Counted from the stretch's first letter, positions 18,848 to 28,575 are shown. The stretch: DNA of 64,000 nt from Gordonia pseudamarae (GCF_025273675.1 NZ_CP045809.1:4836001-4900000), one strand, 5' to 3'. The notes: generated from the letters alone by a model not told the origin. Numbers and translations are program-made.

Positions 18848-19022
18848 TAGTTCTCGCGGCAGCCATCGTCACAGAGCCCGGGTCGTGGACTGTGCCAATC
18901 TGCACGGGGTATTGGGTTGCCGTATTGAGTCTCGCCGCCAAGCGCCAACCAACGTACCGTACAACGAGGATTCTAGCGACTGGAGCCAAAGCAGACGTGT
19001 CACATCGTGTTGCCCAGTTACC

Positions 19023-19061
19023 AGAATGGCCAGGTGAAACACTGTTTCACCTGGCCATTCT
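19023..19061 (-). terminator. Hairpin downstream of tRNA-Arg
   Basis: A perfect 17-bp inverted repeat, AGAATGGCCAGGTGAAA and its complement, is separated by a 5-nt loop. It begins 2 nt after the tRNA-Arg CCA end on the minus strand and is a likely transcription terminator or RNA-processing signal. There is no long T-run. Confidence 0.7.
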
Positions 19062-19062
19062 T

Positions 19063-19138
19063 TGGTGCGCCCGTAGGGATTCGAACCCCAAACCTTCTGA
19101 TCCGTAGTCAGATGCTCTATCCGTTGAGCTACGGGCGC
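19063..19138 (-). tRNA. tRNA-Arg (ACG)
   Basis: The cloverleaf starts GCGCCCG at 19138 and pairs with CGGGCGC. The anticodon loop CTACGGA gives ACG, the T-arm has GGTTCGAATCC, and the 3' CCA is genome-encoded (19063-19065). The gene marks the edge of the CRISPR island. Confidence 0.96.
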
Positions 19139-19181
19139 GTAGCTATTCAGTTGTAGCCACGGCCTTTCGACCGCGACACGG

Positions 19182-19270
19182 CGGAGGCGAGAGGATTTGA
19201 ACCTCCGGTCCCGTTTTAGCGAGACAATTCATTAGCAGTGAATCCCATTCGGCCGCTCTGGCACGCCTCC
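19182..19270 (-). tRNA. tRNA-Ser (GCT)
   Basis: A class II tRNA of about 89 nt. The acceptor GGAGGCG at 19270 pairs with CGCCTCC, the anticodon loop CTGCTAA gives GCT, there is a long variable arm, and the T-arm is GGTTCAAATCC. No encoded CCA follows (CCG). Confidence 0.95.
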
Positions 19271-19412
19271 TGGCGAAGTCCTTTCGAACTGCCGAGAGCA
19301 AAGGTTACACACACTGCGCACGGAGGCGCAAACCGGCTGGTCAGAGCCCAGATTCACGGGTTTGGGGTGGCTGCGGCACCGCACCTGGTGCCGCCGACAT
19401 AGAGTTGGGGGC

Positions 19413-20471
19413 GTGACCTTGCGCATCCGCCCCGATCTCGATCATCTGCCCGCCTACGCCCCCGGCAAGACGGTTCCGGGCGCGATCAAGCTGGCCAGCA
19501 ACGAAGTGACCGAGGGACCGTTGCCGAGCGTCATCGACGCCATCGCCGATGCCGCGACGTCGGTCAACCGCTACCCCGACAACGCGGCAGTGGAGCTGAC
19601 GGCGGCGCTGGCCAAGAAACTCGGGGTGACCGAGGACGAGGTGCAGGTGGGCTGCGGGTCGGTGATCCTGTGCCAGAACCTGATCCTGGTCACCTGCGAA
19701 CCCGGCGACGAGGTGGTGTTCGGCTGGCGGTCGTTCGAAACATATCCGCTGGCCACCCGCGCCGCGCACGCCACGCCGGTACCGGTGCCGCTGACCGGCG
19801 ACCACGTGTACGACCTCGACGCGATGGCCGCGGCCGTCACCGACCGTACCCGGCTGGTGTTCATCTGCAACCCCAACAACCCGACCGGCACCGTTGTCGA
19901 CGCCGACGATCTGCGCGCGTTCCTGCGGCGGGTGCCCTCGGATCTGGTCGTCGCCCTCGACGAGGCGTACTTCGAGTACATGCGGCCGGGCCCGGGGCAG
20001 GCCTACGACGCGCTGGAACTGCGCCGCGAGTTCGCCAACCTGGTGGTGCTGCGGACCTTCTCCAAGGCGTACGGTCTGGCCGGTCTGCGCGTCGGCTACG
20101 CGATCGGCGACCCGCAGCTGGTCACCGCGCTGCGCAAGGTGCACGTTCCGTTCTCGGTCACCTCACTGTCGCAGAGCGCCGCGATCGCCAGCCTGGCCGG
20201 CGACGACGAATTGCTGGCCCGCACCGACGCCGTCGTCGCCGAACGGACGCGGGTGACCGCCCGGTTGCGTGAACTCGGCTACCGGGTGCCCGACACGCAG
20301 GCCAACTTCGTGTGGCTGGACCTGGGCGAGGCCGCTCTCGACTTCGCCACGCGGGCCATCGCCGACAAGCTCGTGGTGCGGCCGTTCGCCGGCGACGGCG
20401 TACGCGTCACCGTCACCACCACCGCCGAGAACGATGCCCTCCTGGCGTTCGCGGAAAAGTTCGTCGGCTGA
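19413..20471 (+). CDS. PLP-dependent aromatic/histidinol-phosphate-type aminotransferase (Pat-like)
   Basis: This class I/II aminotransferase of about 352 residues belongs to the HisC/Pat group, which transaminates aromatic amino acids or histidinol phosphate. Visible are LASNEVTEGPLPSV, the cofactor-site segment FICNPNNPTGTVV, Asp-Glu-Ala-Tyr in VALDEAYFEYM, and the PLP lysine in RTFSKAYGLAGLRVGYA. The C-terminal arginine is in VRPFAGDGVRVT. I used the GTG at 19413, which leaves a normal family N-terminus. The frame continues to 19362. The sequence resembles mycobacterial phenylalanine aminotransferase more than the biosynthetic HisC, since no his genes are nearby. Confidence 0.88.
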   Translation: MTLRIRPDLDHLPAYAPGKTVPGAIKLASNEVTEGPLPSVIDAIADAATSVNRYPDNAAVELTAALAKKLGVTEDEVQVGCGSVILCQNLILVTCEPGDEVVFGWRSFETYPLATRAAHATPVPVPLTGDHVYDLDAMAAAVTDRTRLVFICNPNNPTGTVVDADDLRAFLRRVPSDLVVALDEAYFEYMRPGPGQAYDALELRREFANLVVLRTFSKAYGLAGLRVGYAIGDPQLVTALRKVHVPFSVTSLSQSAAIASLAGDDELLARTDAVVAERTRVTARLRELGYRVPDTQANFVWLDLGEAALDFATRAIADKLVVRPFAGDGVRVTVTTTAENDALLAFAEKFVG

Positions 20472-20479
20472 CGCCTGCC

Positions 20480-21469
20480 CTACAGGCCGCGGGAGATCGT
20501 GGGCCACATCCGGGGCAGATCCTGCTCCCAGTAGCCCCAGTAGTGGGTGCCGACGAGCCGCAGGCCGTCGGTGAACGGAATGTCGGCGTTGCGCATTTCG
20601 AGGGCGAAGTTGATGGAGCAGCGCCAGGCGCCCATCTCCAGGGCCGATGAGCTGGCGGTCACCGACTGCCGGGTGCCCTCCTCGGGGTCGATCTTGCGCA
20701 GCAGGTCCATCGGCCCGACCAAACCCGAACCCGACGACAGGTAGATGTTCTTGCCGCGCAGTTCATCGAGTCGGGTGGCGGGGTCGTGTGCCTTCCACGC
20801 CGGCGATCGCGGCGGGCCCCACATGTTGATGGCGTTGCCGCCGGCATTGGCGACGGTGGTGTGTACGTACGCCTGGTTGGCCGGTGCGTACACCTCCGGG
20901 CAGCCGCTCAGCGAGGCGACGCCCGTGTACAGCCTGGGTGCGCGGACGGCGAGTGCGAGTGCGGCCTGGCCGCCCATCGACAGCCCGACGACCGCGTTGC
21001 GGCCGGTGCCGTTGAACTTCTTGTCGATAAGCGGTGGCAGTTCCTCGGTGAGGAACGTTTCCCACTGCGGCTTGCCGAGATTGGGGTCACGGTTGCGCCA
21101 GTTGGTATAGAAGGAGCCCTTGCCACCGGTCGGCAGCACCACGGTGACGTTCTTGTCGGCGAAGAACCGGCCGGCGCGCCCCTTGGTGATCCAGTCACTG
21201 ACCTCGTCGCCGGCGTCCGCGCCGTCGAGCATCTACACCACCGACCGCGGACCGGAGGAGTTGGCCGGGGTCAGGACGTTGACCTTCATCTTCTTATGGT
21301 TGGACGGTGAGTACACCCAGATGTCGGTGCGCAGCGGCCCGATGTCGGACAGTTTGGTGATGCGCGCGGCCTGATGCCTGTCGGCGTGCGCCACAGCGGG
21401 AGCGCCCAGTATCGCCGTGGCGACGACACCGACCAATGCGGTCAGACCCCGGAACTTGTTCACTGCCAT
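20480..21469 (-). pseudogene. Ag85-type mycolyltransferase/esterase with an internal amber codon
   Basis: Two parts in the same frame form one protein of about 329 residues. Residues 1-78 (21469 to 21236) hold a signal peptide (GLTALVGVVATAILGAPAVAHA) and the start of the fold. Residues 80 on (from 21232) hold LDGADAGDEVSDW, the nucleophile elbow VVGLSMGGQAALALA and the catalytic His in VGTHYWGYW. Between them, at 21235-21233, GTG GTG TAG ATG interrupts the frame where the family normally has Tyr. Such secreted enzymes transfer mycolic acids to arabinogalactan and trehalose. Unless there is readthrough, reinitiation at the following ATG or a base-call error, the product lacks its export signal and is inactive. 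Confidence 0.85.
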
Positions 21470-21686
21470 CCCCTCTGTGTGGTGGCGTCGGCACGGGACC
21501 CGATGCCCCGAGGCGCTCGTTGCGCTCGTTCCGTTCCCGGCTTCCCGGTTGCCAGGGCGTAACGACGCCCGATTATACCGGCCGGTAGCGGATTCTCACA
21601 GGAGATGTCGTGGCCGGACATCAATGTTTCCTTCATCAGTTCACATCCTGCTGACAGCGCATCCGCGGTGGCCCCGGGATCACATG

Positions 21687-22901
21687 TCACCGGTCCGGTT
21701 CATAGCGCTCCGGGAGCACTATCGAGGGCGCGGGCGACAGTCGGGAAATGTTTCCCTGCAACACATCCCGATAGATCCGCAGGTTCTCCTCCCCGCTGCG
21801 CACCTGCTCGGTGAGCCGCTTGGAGTTGTCCACCGAAACCTCCCGGTCGCCCGACCTGGAGATCAAGGCGTCGATCCGGTCGTCGATGGTCGCGGCCCGG
21901 TTGTACTCGTCGAGGATCCGCAACTCGACGGCCGCCGACTCGACGACGTGCGCCACCTCGCCGAGCGCCTGCACCCGGTCGATGAGTTCGCTCCACACCG
22001 GCCGCAGCGCCTCCTCGCGCTTGTCGATCTGCTGTGCGAAGTCCTTGTCGAAACCACCACGCCGCTTGGCACGGTCGAGATCGATCCGGACCGCACGCAG
22101 CGCGATCACGTCGGAGGAGATCTCGGCGAGTTCGGCGTGCAGGTTCACCTGGGTGCGCTGCAACTCGAAATGGTCCGACCGCCATGCGGGATTGTTGACG
22201 ATCCGGTCGTAGAGGTGACCGGCCAGGAACAGAATCGTCTCGTAGCCGTCGAGGAACGAGGCCGTACCCGGCGGCGAGGCCTCGGGCTGTGACGTCCCGA
22301 GAAGCTCATCGGCCCACTGTTCGGCCTGCGTGTTGCCGCTGCGTGAGGCCACCTGCCCGACCAGCCCGACGATCCTGCCGACCGCCGCACCACCGGCCTC
22401 CCGCATCGACCGGGCCGCCGCGGCATTGGGCGTCGGCGTGTAGAGCAGGCCGCCGAACAGCCGTTCACGCTCCTCGATCTCGAGGTAGATGTTCTCGCGC
22501 CGCTCACGCCGGATCGCCCGGGTACTGCCCGCGAAGACACCCTTTGCGGACACGACGGTCTTGTGCGCGTCCTCACGCCTGCGGATCAGCCCGTTCAGGC
22601 GGTTGCGCATCACCGCCGACACCACACCCGGCATCATCGGGTTGCTGGTCTGGCTCTCGGCCTGCGCGATCGCCCGCTGCAGACGCCGCAATTCGCCGAA
22701 ACCCGCCAGCACGGTGGGCAACGGCAGACCCGACGACACCCGGCGGACCACCACCGCACGGCCGGTCGGCGTCAGGAATCCGCTCGCGATGAGCGAGGCC
22801 GCCGTCGCGGACAATTCCGGCCGGTCCCCGGGGATCTGGGACCGGTCACACCAGCTACGGATCTCCGCGCTGGTGGGCGCGGGCACGCTCCGGTACACCA
22901 T
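21687..22901 (-). CDS. Conserved hypothetical protein, alpha-helical (404 aa)
   Basis: I do not recognise a named family. The protein appears soluble and strongly helical, with charged heptad-like stretches, for example RRREDAHKTVVSAK, RRERRENIYLEIEERERLFG and ELAEISSDVIALRAVRIDLDRAKRR, suggesting coiled coils. No signal peptide or membrane segment is visible. It is transcribed divergently from the CtpI-like ATPase gene, 216 nt away. The start ATG at 22901 gives MVYRSVPAPTSAEIRSW. Confidence 0.75.
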   Translation of the reverse strand: MVYRSVPAPTSAEIRSWCDRSQIPGDRPELSATAASLIASGFLTPTGRAVVVRRVSSGLPLPTVLAGFGELRRLQRAIAQAESQTSNPMMPGVVSAVMRNRLNGLIRRREDAHKTVVSAKGVFAGSTRAIRRERRENIYLEIEERERLFGGLLYTPTPNAAAARSMREAGGAAVGRIVGLVGQVASRSGNTQAEQWADELLGTSQPEASPPGTASFLDGYETILFLAGHLYDRIVNNPAWRSDHFELQRTQVNLHAELAEISSDVIALRAVRIDLDRAKRRGGFDKDFAQQIDKREEALRPVWSELIDRVQALGEVAHVVESAAVELRILDEYNRAATIDDRIDALISRSGDREVSVDNSKRLTEQVRSGEENLRIYRDVLQGNISRLSPAPSIVLPERYEPDR

Positions 22902-23117
22902 GATGCCGCCTCACTGTTGACTGACCCCCGAGTGTACCGCGAAAAAGTGGCCTGAGACCTGCGCCGTTACCGGAGTCACGCGGCTTCCCGGCCGTGCCGT
23001 CGACCCGCGTCGGGCCCCGCGGCCACCAGGTCCATCGCACCGGACACGGGGGTCCAAATGCCCAGGACAGCGGAGCCTCCGACCGCGAGAATGGCAGGGT
23101 TAGGAGGCTCGCCCCGT

Positions 23118-26100
23118 ATGTCGTTATTGAGCGCACCGATCACCCTGTCCAAAATCGCCGTCGGTGCCGCACTGCTCGGAGGTGATGCCATCGTCGAGGC
23201 CGGCCGCAAAGCCGGTTCCACGGCAGCAGCCACGGCGGGCGGTGTCGGCGACGAGCTGGCCGCGATCGGCGTCGCGGTGATCGGCACACTCGGCGAGGCG
23301 GTCGGCGGCCCACCGGCACGCCGCCGCAGCAGCACCGCCACCACCCGCTGGATCGAGGTCCGCGGACTCGACACCGCGTTCGACAAGGTGAGCACCGAGG
23401 TGCACGCGGCCCTGTCCGGCCTGCCCGGCGTCGTCGACGTCCAGGTCAACGGCCCGCTCTCGCGCGTGCTGGTGACCGTCGACGAGGGCGGCCCGTCGGC
23501 GGACGAACTGGCCCAGACCGTCTCCCGTGCCGAGAAGCGCACACTCACACACCTGTCCGGCACCACCCCGCGACCGGCGCGCTCGCTCCCGGGTGACGAC
23601 AACACGGTGGCCGCCGGCCTGCTCGGGACCTGCGTGGCCTCTGCCGCCCTCGTGGGTTCACTGGTCACCTCGCTGTTGCCCGTTCCGCGGATCTCCCGGA
23701 TCGCACTGGCGCCGATCACCGTCGCCGCCCACCATCCGCGGGTCCGCGGGATGATCGAGGACAGGCTAGGCGGCGAGGCCACCGAACTGCTACTGGCCGG
23801 TGCGCAGGTGACCGGGCAGGCACTGGCCGCCGCACCCCTCGGGGTCGCGGTCAACGTGTCCTCACGTGCCATCGCCACCGCCGAGGCGCTCAACGGCCGG
23901 CGCGCCTGGCGACGCGTCGAACCGACGCTCGCCGACCGCGCCCGCAAGGACGGACGGCTTCCCTACCCCACGGTCCCCGATGCCCGGTCCGTCCGCACCG
24001 GCAGGCGTTCCGACGAGATCGCGGTCGACGCCGGACTGGGCGGAGCCGCGATCCTCGCGGTCACCGCGTCGCCGCTCACCGCGGCCGAGGCGGTCCTGGT
24101 GGCCGCACCCACACCGGCCCGATCGGTGCGCCAGGCGTTCGGTGCCTCCCTCGGCCGCGGTCTGCACGCCCGGGGGGCGGTGGTGCTCAATCCGCAGTCG
24201 CTGCGCACGCTCGGCGACATCGACACACTGCTGGTCGATCCGCGGGTGCTGTTCACCGCGGAGCTGGCCGTGACCCGCGTGATCGACGTCGACAACGGCG
24301 ACCGGGCCCGAACGTGGCGGGCGGCGACCGCGGCATTGGAGTCCGGGTTGCTCAAGCCGGGCTGGAACACGCTGGCCGATGTTCCCGGCCAGGCGCTGGT
24401 GAGCCCGCTGCGTCGGCCGCTGGCCACCGCCTTTCTCGCCGGGGCGCGACGAGCCGGCCTGCGCGTGGTCTCCCTCGTCGACGACGGATTGCATTCGCTG
24501 CGCCAGGGTTTCGACGAACTCCTCGACTCCGGAAGCGATCCCGACACCGCGCTGGAAAGAGCCGTGACCCGGCTGCGCGCCGACGGCGCCACGGTCGCCC
24601 TCGTGTGCAACTCCGGCAGCAACGCGATCCGGCTGGCGCACACCGGAATCGGGATAATCGGCGAAGGATCGGCACCATGGGGAGCCGATATCCTCGTCGA
24701 CGACCTCACCGCCGCCTGGCGGGTGATACACGCCATTCCGGTTGCCCGCGAAGCCAATCAGCGAGCGGTCTCGCTGGCCTCCGGTGCGTCACTGCTGGGC
24801 TCACTGATGCTCATCCCCGGCGTGCGCGGCGACGGTCCCACCTCCGTCAATGCCACGGCCCTGTTCAGCCTCTGGCACGGATACCACCTGGGCACCAAGG
24901 TGTTCACGGAGCCCGACCCACTCCCCGACTCCTCGCACGACTGGTACGCGCTGCCGATCGACGAAGTCCTGCGACTGCTGCCGAGACCTGAAAGACCAGC
25001 ACCGGCAGACACTTTCATCGCGCCGGTGGCACGGTCGGCGCCGATCCGGCTGGCCCGCGCGAGCATCACCGACACGGTCGACACCCTGCGGGATTTCCGG
25101 CGCACGATGGCCGAGGACCTCGCCGACCCGATCACCCCGATCCTGGCCACCGGATCGGCCGCGAGCGCATTGCTCGGCTCACCGGTCGACGCCGTCATGG
25201 TCGCCGGGGTGCTCGCGGTCAACACCGCCATCTCCGCCTACCAGTCGCTGCACGCGGAAAAGCTGCTGGAGAAGATGCTCGCCGTCCAGGAACCGCTGGC
25301 CCGCAGAGTGATCGGCGAACCGGGCACACATGGCTACGACGAGGTACCGGCCGGCGATCTACGCCCCGGCGACATCGTGGAGGTGCGTTCGGGCGAGGTG
25401 GTGCCCGCCGACATCCGCATCATCGACGCCGACACCGTCGAGGTCGACGAGTCGACACTGACGGGCGAATCGCTGCCGGTGAGCAAGGACGGCGCCGACA
25501 CCCCGGGCGCCCCGCAGGCCGAACGCACCGGCATGCTGTTCGCCGGCAGCACCGTCGTCGCCGGGAAGTCGGTGGGCGTGGTCACCGCGGCGGGTGAGTC
25601 CACCCAGGTCAGCCGGGCACTGGCACTGGCCCCCTCCTCGTCGGGCGAGGTGGGCCTGGCCGCGCAGCTCGGCGCGATCACCCGGCGCGCGTTGCCGTTC
25701 AGTCTGGCCGGCGGCGCGCTGGTGGGCGTGCTGTCGCTGTTGCGGGGCACCCCGATCCGCGAGGCCGCGTCCGGGACCGTCGGTATCGGTGTGGCCGCGG
25801 TGCCCGAGGGGCTGCCGCTGGTGGTGACGCTGGCGCAATCGTCGTCGGCTCGCAATCTCACCGGATCGTCGGTCCTGGTGCGTAACCCGCGTGCCATCGA
25901 GGCATTCGCACGCCTGGACGCCGTCTGCTTCGACAAGACCGGCACCCTCAGCGAGAACCGGCTCCGGGTCGCCGAGACCCACGGCCTGCTCGGCGCCACC
26001 ACCGCCGAGGTGTTGCGCGCGGCGGGCGCCACGATGCGGATCAGCAAGAGCGGCAAGGTCGAACACGCCACCGACGCAGCCATTCATCGTGCCGCGGAGG

Positions 26101-27740
26101 AGGCCGGCATCGACCATCCGGCCGTGGACGCATTCCTGCCGTTCCAGTCCGACCGGCCGCTCGCCGCGGCTCTCGTCGGCAACCGGCTGCTGGTCAAGGG
26201 CGCTCCCGAGGAGCTGGCGGCGGCGCTGGAGCCGGGACACCGCGACGAGCTGCGGGAGGCCTTGCAGGAGATGGCCGCCCGCGGTCTGCGGGTGCTGACG
26301 GTGGCCGAACGGTGGGTCACCGACGAGCAGGCACACTCGGCCGCCGACGACCCGGACGCATTCGCGCGGTTGTGCGGGTCGTCGCTGCACCTGCTGGGCG
26401 TGATCGGACTGTCGGACACCCCGCGTGCCGGTGCGCGCCCACTGCTGGAGGAATTGCAGCGCCGTGGTATCGAGGTGCGGCTCATCACCGGCGATCACCC
26501 GGTGACGGCTGCCGTCATCGCCGGCGACCTGGGGATCGCCGTCGAACGCGACGAGGTGATGACCGGACCCGAATGGGATCTGCTCAACGCCACCGAACGC
26601 GTGGCGGCCACCCGCACCCACCGGGTGTTCGCCCGCATGGCGCCCGAGCACAAGGTGCAGGTGGTGCAGGCTCTGGAAACCCCGTATCGGGACCGGCGCG
26701 GGCTCGTCACGGCGATGGTCGGGGACGGTGCCAACGACGCCGCCGCGATCCGCGCCGCATCGGTCGGTGTCGGTGTGGTGTCCCAGGGCAGCGACCCGGC
26801 CCGGATGGCGGCCGACGTGATGCTGCTCGACGGTGACATCGAAGCCATCATCGACGCCCTCGACGAGGGTGAACAGCTGTGGCGGCGCGTGCAGTCGGCG
26901 GTGTCGGTGCTACTGGGCCACAACGTCGGCGAGGTGACGTTCGGTCTGGTCACCACCGTGCTCACCGGTAAGCCGGCGCTCAACGCGCGGCAGATGCTGT
27001 TGGTCAACATGCTCACCGACGCCCTGCCGGCGGCCGCGCTGGCCGTCAGTCCACAACGTGACCCCGACGTCGCGGGACGGCACGACGAGTCGACCATCTG
27101 GCGTGCGGTGGCGGTGCGGGCGGTGTTCACGTCACTGGGCGCTCTGCTGGCCTGGGCCTTCGGCCGGGCCACCGGCACCGCCTCACGGGCGGCGACGATC
27201 GGACTGATCGGGCTGGTGGTGACGCAGATGATCGAGACGCTCACCGACTCGCACGGCCCGCTCGTCGTGGCGACGAACATCGGCACACTCGCGGTGATGG
27301 CCCTGATCATCTCCGTGCCCGGCGTCAGCCAAATGTTCGGTTGCACGCCGGTGGGGCCGGTGGGCTGGGCTCAGGCGTTCGCGGCGGCGGGCATCGCCGC
27401 GGGCGTGTCCAAGATGACCCCGCAGCTCGTCGATTGGCTGATAGCGAGATTCCTCGAGTCCGAAGCCGACCCGAACGGCGCCCTGCACCGGGTCATGGCC
27501 GCCCTGGATTCGGCCGAAGGAACCGGCGAGGACCTGGCCGCGTGGCTACGCCGAGTCCTGGTGAGCGATAATGGGCGACTACTCGTCGGCGACAATGGGC
27601 GACTACTCGTCGATGCTGAGGACACCGACACGGACGAGCACAGCGTACAGATGCTCGACGGCGGGCGTCAGCAACCGAGCACCCGATTCGACCAGGGCAT
27701 CGGGCCCGATAGCGCGAGTGAACTCCGTCATAACAGGTAA
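23118..27740 (+). CDS. Giant CtpI-like cation-transporting P-type ATPase
   Basis: This protein of about 1540 residues resembles mycobacterial CtpI. The ATPase core is in the second half: A-domain LTGESLPVSKDG (about residue 780), phosphorylation motif CFDKTGTLSENR (about 938), hinge VGDGANDAAAIRAAS (about 1202), and C-terminal membrane helices. The first half has an HMA-like fold without a CxxC metal site (about residues 75-140). It also has a P-domain-like segment (SNAIRLAHTGIGIIGEG) that lacks the DKTGT aspartate, suggesting a decayed internal duplication. AGGAGG lies 10 nt before ATG 23118; the frame extends to 23058. The transported ion is unknown. A 24-bp tandem repeat (27565-27612) duplicates NGRLLV near the C-terminus. 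Confidence 0.9.
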   Translation: MSLLSAPITLSKIAVGAALLGGDAIVEAGRKAGSTAAATAGGVGDELAAIGVAVIGTLGEAVGGPPARRRSSTATTRWIEVRGLDTAFDKVSTEVHAALSGLPGVVDVQVNGPLSRVLVTVDEGGPSADELAQTVSRAEKRTLTHLSGTTPRPARSLPGDDNTVAAGLLGTCVASAALVGSLVTSLLPVPRISRIALAPITVAAHHPRVRGMIEDRLGGEATELLLAGAQVTGQALAAAPLGVAVNVSSRAIATAEALNGRRAWRRVEPTLADRARKDGRLPYPTVPDARSVRTGRRSDEIAVDAGLGGAAILAVTASPLTAAEAVLVAAPTPARSVRQAFGASLGRGLHARGAVVLNPQSLRTLGDIDTLLVDPRVLFTAELAVTRVIDVDNGDRARTWRAATAALESGLLKPGWNTLADVPGQALVSPLRRPLATAFLAGARRAGLRVVSLVDDGLHSLRQGFDELLDSGSDPDTALERAVTRLRADGATVALVCNSGSNAIRLAHTGIGIIGEGSAPWGADILVDDLTAAWRVIHAIPVAREANQRAVSLASGASLLGSLMLIPGVRGDGPTSVNATALFSLWHGYHLGTKVFTEPDPLPDSSHDWYALPIDEVLRLLPRPERPAPADTFIAPVARSAPIRLARASITDTVDTLRDFRRTMAEDLADPITPILATGSAASALLGSPVDAVMVAGVLAVNTAISAYQSLHAEKLLEKMLAVQEPLARRVIGEPGTHGYDEVPAGDLRPGDIVEVRSGEVVPADIRIIDADTVEVDESTLTGESLPVSKDGADTPGAPQAERTGMLFAGSTVVAGKSVGVVTAAGESTQVSRALALAPSSSGEVGLAAQLGAITRRALPFSLAGGALVGVLSLLRGTPIREAASGTVGIGVAAVPEGLPLVVTLAQSSSARNLTGSSVLVRNPRAIEAFARLDAVCFDKTGTLSENRLRVAETHGLLGATTAEVLRAAGATMRISKSGKVEHATDAAIHRAAEEAGIDHPAVDAFLPFQSDRPLAAALVGNRLLVKGAPEELAAALEPGHRDELREALQEMAARGLRVLTVAERWVTDEQAHSAADDPDAFARLCGSSLHLLGVIGLSDTPRAGARPLLEELQRRGIEVRLITGDHPVTAAVIAGDLGIAVERDEVMTGPEWDLLNATERVAATRTHRVFARMAPEHKVQVVQALETPYRDRRGLVTAMVGDGANDAAAIRAASVGVGVVSQGSDPARMAADVMLLDGDIEAIIDALDEGEQLWRRVQSAVSVLLGHNVGEVTFGLVTTVLTGKPALNARQMLLVNMLTDALPAAALAVSPQRDPDVAGRHDESTIWRAVAVRAVFTSLGALLAWAFGRATGTASRAATIGLIGLVVTQMIETLTDSHGPLVVATNIGTLAVMALIISVPGVSQMFGCTPVGPVGWAQAFAAAGIAAGVSKMTPQLVDWLIARFLESEADPNGALHRVMAALDSAEGTGEDLAAWLRRVLVSDNGRLLVGDNGRLLVDAEDTDTDEHSVQMLDGGRQQPSTRFDQGIGPDSASELRHNR

Positions 27741-27747
27741 GGCTACC

Positions 27748-28575
27748 TTGAGTACAAGCGATTCCAACACCCCTGCGGGCGATGACGGGACTTCGGTCCT
27801 GCACGATGTCCGCGAGTTCATCGCGACACACCACGACGTGTCCCAACTCGTGCGCGAGGCGCAGAAGTTCTCCCTCAATCTGCCGCTGGTCGGCAAGGTG
27901 TCGGTACCGTCGCCGCGTCAGCTCGCCGTGTACGGAGTGATCGGTGTACTCGGCGCCACCGGGGCAATCGAATGGCCGGTCGCCCTCGCCCTCGGCGTCG
28001 GAGTGGCGGTGGCCAACCGTGAGTTCGGCGGCACACCGGCCGCGGCGCCCGCCCAGCGCGCCCTCACCGCCCCGGCCACCGGCGACTCCACCGCCCCCGA
28101 AGCCGACGCGGAGTCCGCCGCGACACCGTCGACGATCTCGGTGGACGGACCGGCCGTCGTCGTCGCGCCGGCAGCCGTCGTGGTCTCGTCGTCGGTGACG
28201 CTCAGCCCGGCCGACAGCCGATCCCGGACCGACGGGGACACACCGGCCACCGAGCCCCCGCACGCCGATCCCGCGGAACCCGGCGGTCCCGACGCCCCGT
28301 CCCGGTCGACACAGCCTGCCGCCAGGAAAACCGCACCCACGCGAAAGACCCCGGCGCGAAAGACCCCGGCGAAGAAGACGGCAGCGAAAAAGACCACCGC
28401 CGCCAAAAAGACCGCAGCCAAGGCGACCACGACCGGTGCCGCAGCCAAAAAGGCCGCCACCAAAAAGACCGCTACCAAGAAAGCCGTGCGGCAGGCTCCT
28501 CCGGCGACGCCGCCGATCGTCGACGAACAGCCGGAACAGCCTGACTCCCCAGGCGGCGCGGAAACCTCGGCCTGA
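27748..28575 (+). CDS. Membrane-associated protein with histone-like lysine/alanine tail
   Basis: The product has about 275 residues. The N-terminal part (DVREFIATHHDVSQLVREAQKF) is followed by one hydrophobic stretch (GVIGVLGATGAIEWPVALALGVGVAVA, about residues 55-85). A long disordered Ala/Pro/Ser region comes next, and then about 60 residues of AKKT/ARKT repeats (residues 190-250). The tail resembles the C-termini of mycobacterial HU and HBHA, which bind DNA or heparan sulfate; that is inference. There is no nearby ATG. TTG 27748, after AGGTAAGG and 7 nt past the ATPase stop, is the likely start, suggesting a two-gene operon with the ATPase. Confidence 0.7.
   Translation: MSTSDSNTPAGDDGTSVLHDVREFIATHHDVSQLVREAQKFSLNLPLVGKVSVPSPRQLAVYGVIGVLGATGAIEWPVALALGVGVAVANREFGGTPAAAPAQRALTAPATGDSTAPEADAESAATPSTISVDGPAVVVAPAAVVVSSSVTLSPADSRSRTDGDTPATEPPHADPAEPGGPDAPSRSTQPAARKTAPTRKTPARKTPAKKTAAKKTTAAKKTAAKATTTGAAAKKAATKKTATKKAVRQAPPATPPIVDEQPEQPDSPGGAETSA

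Noticed and set aside
19063..19138. tRNA-Arg as an integrase attachment site for the CRISPR island
   Set aside because: No integrase gene and no second copy of the tRNA 3' end was seen in the window.
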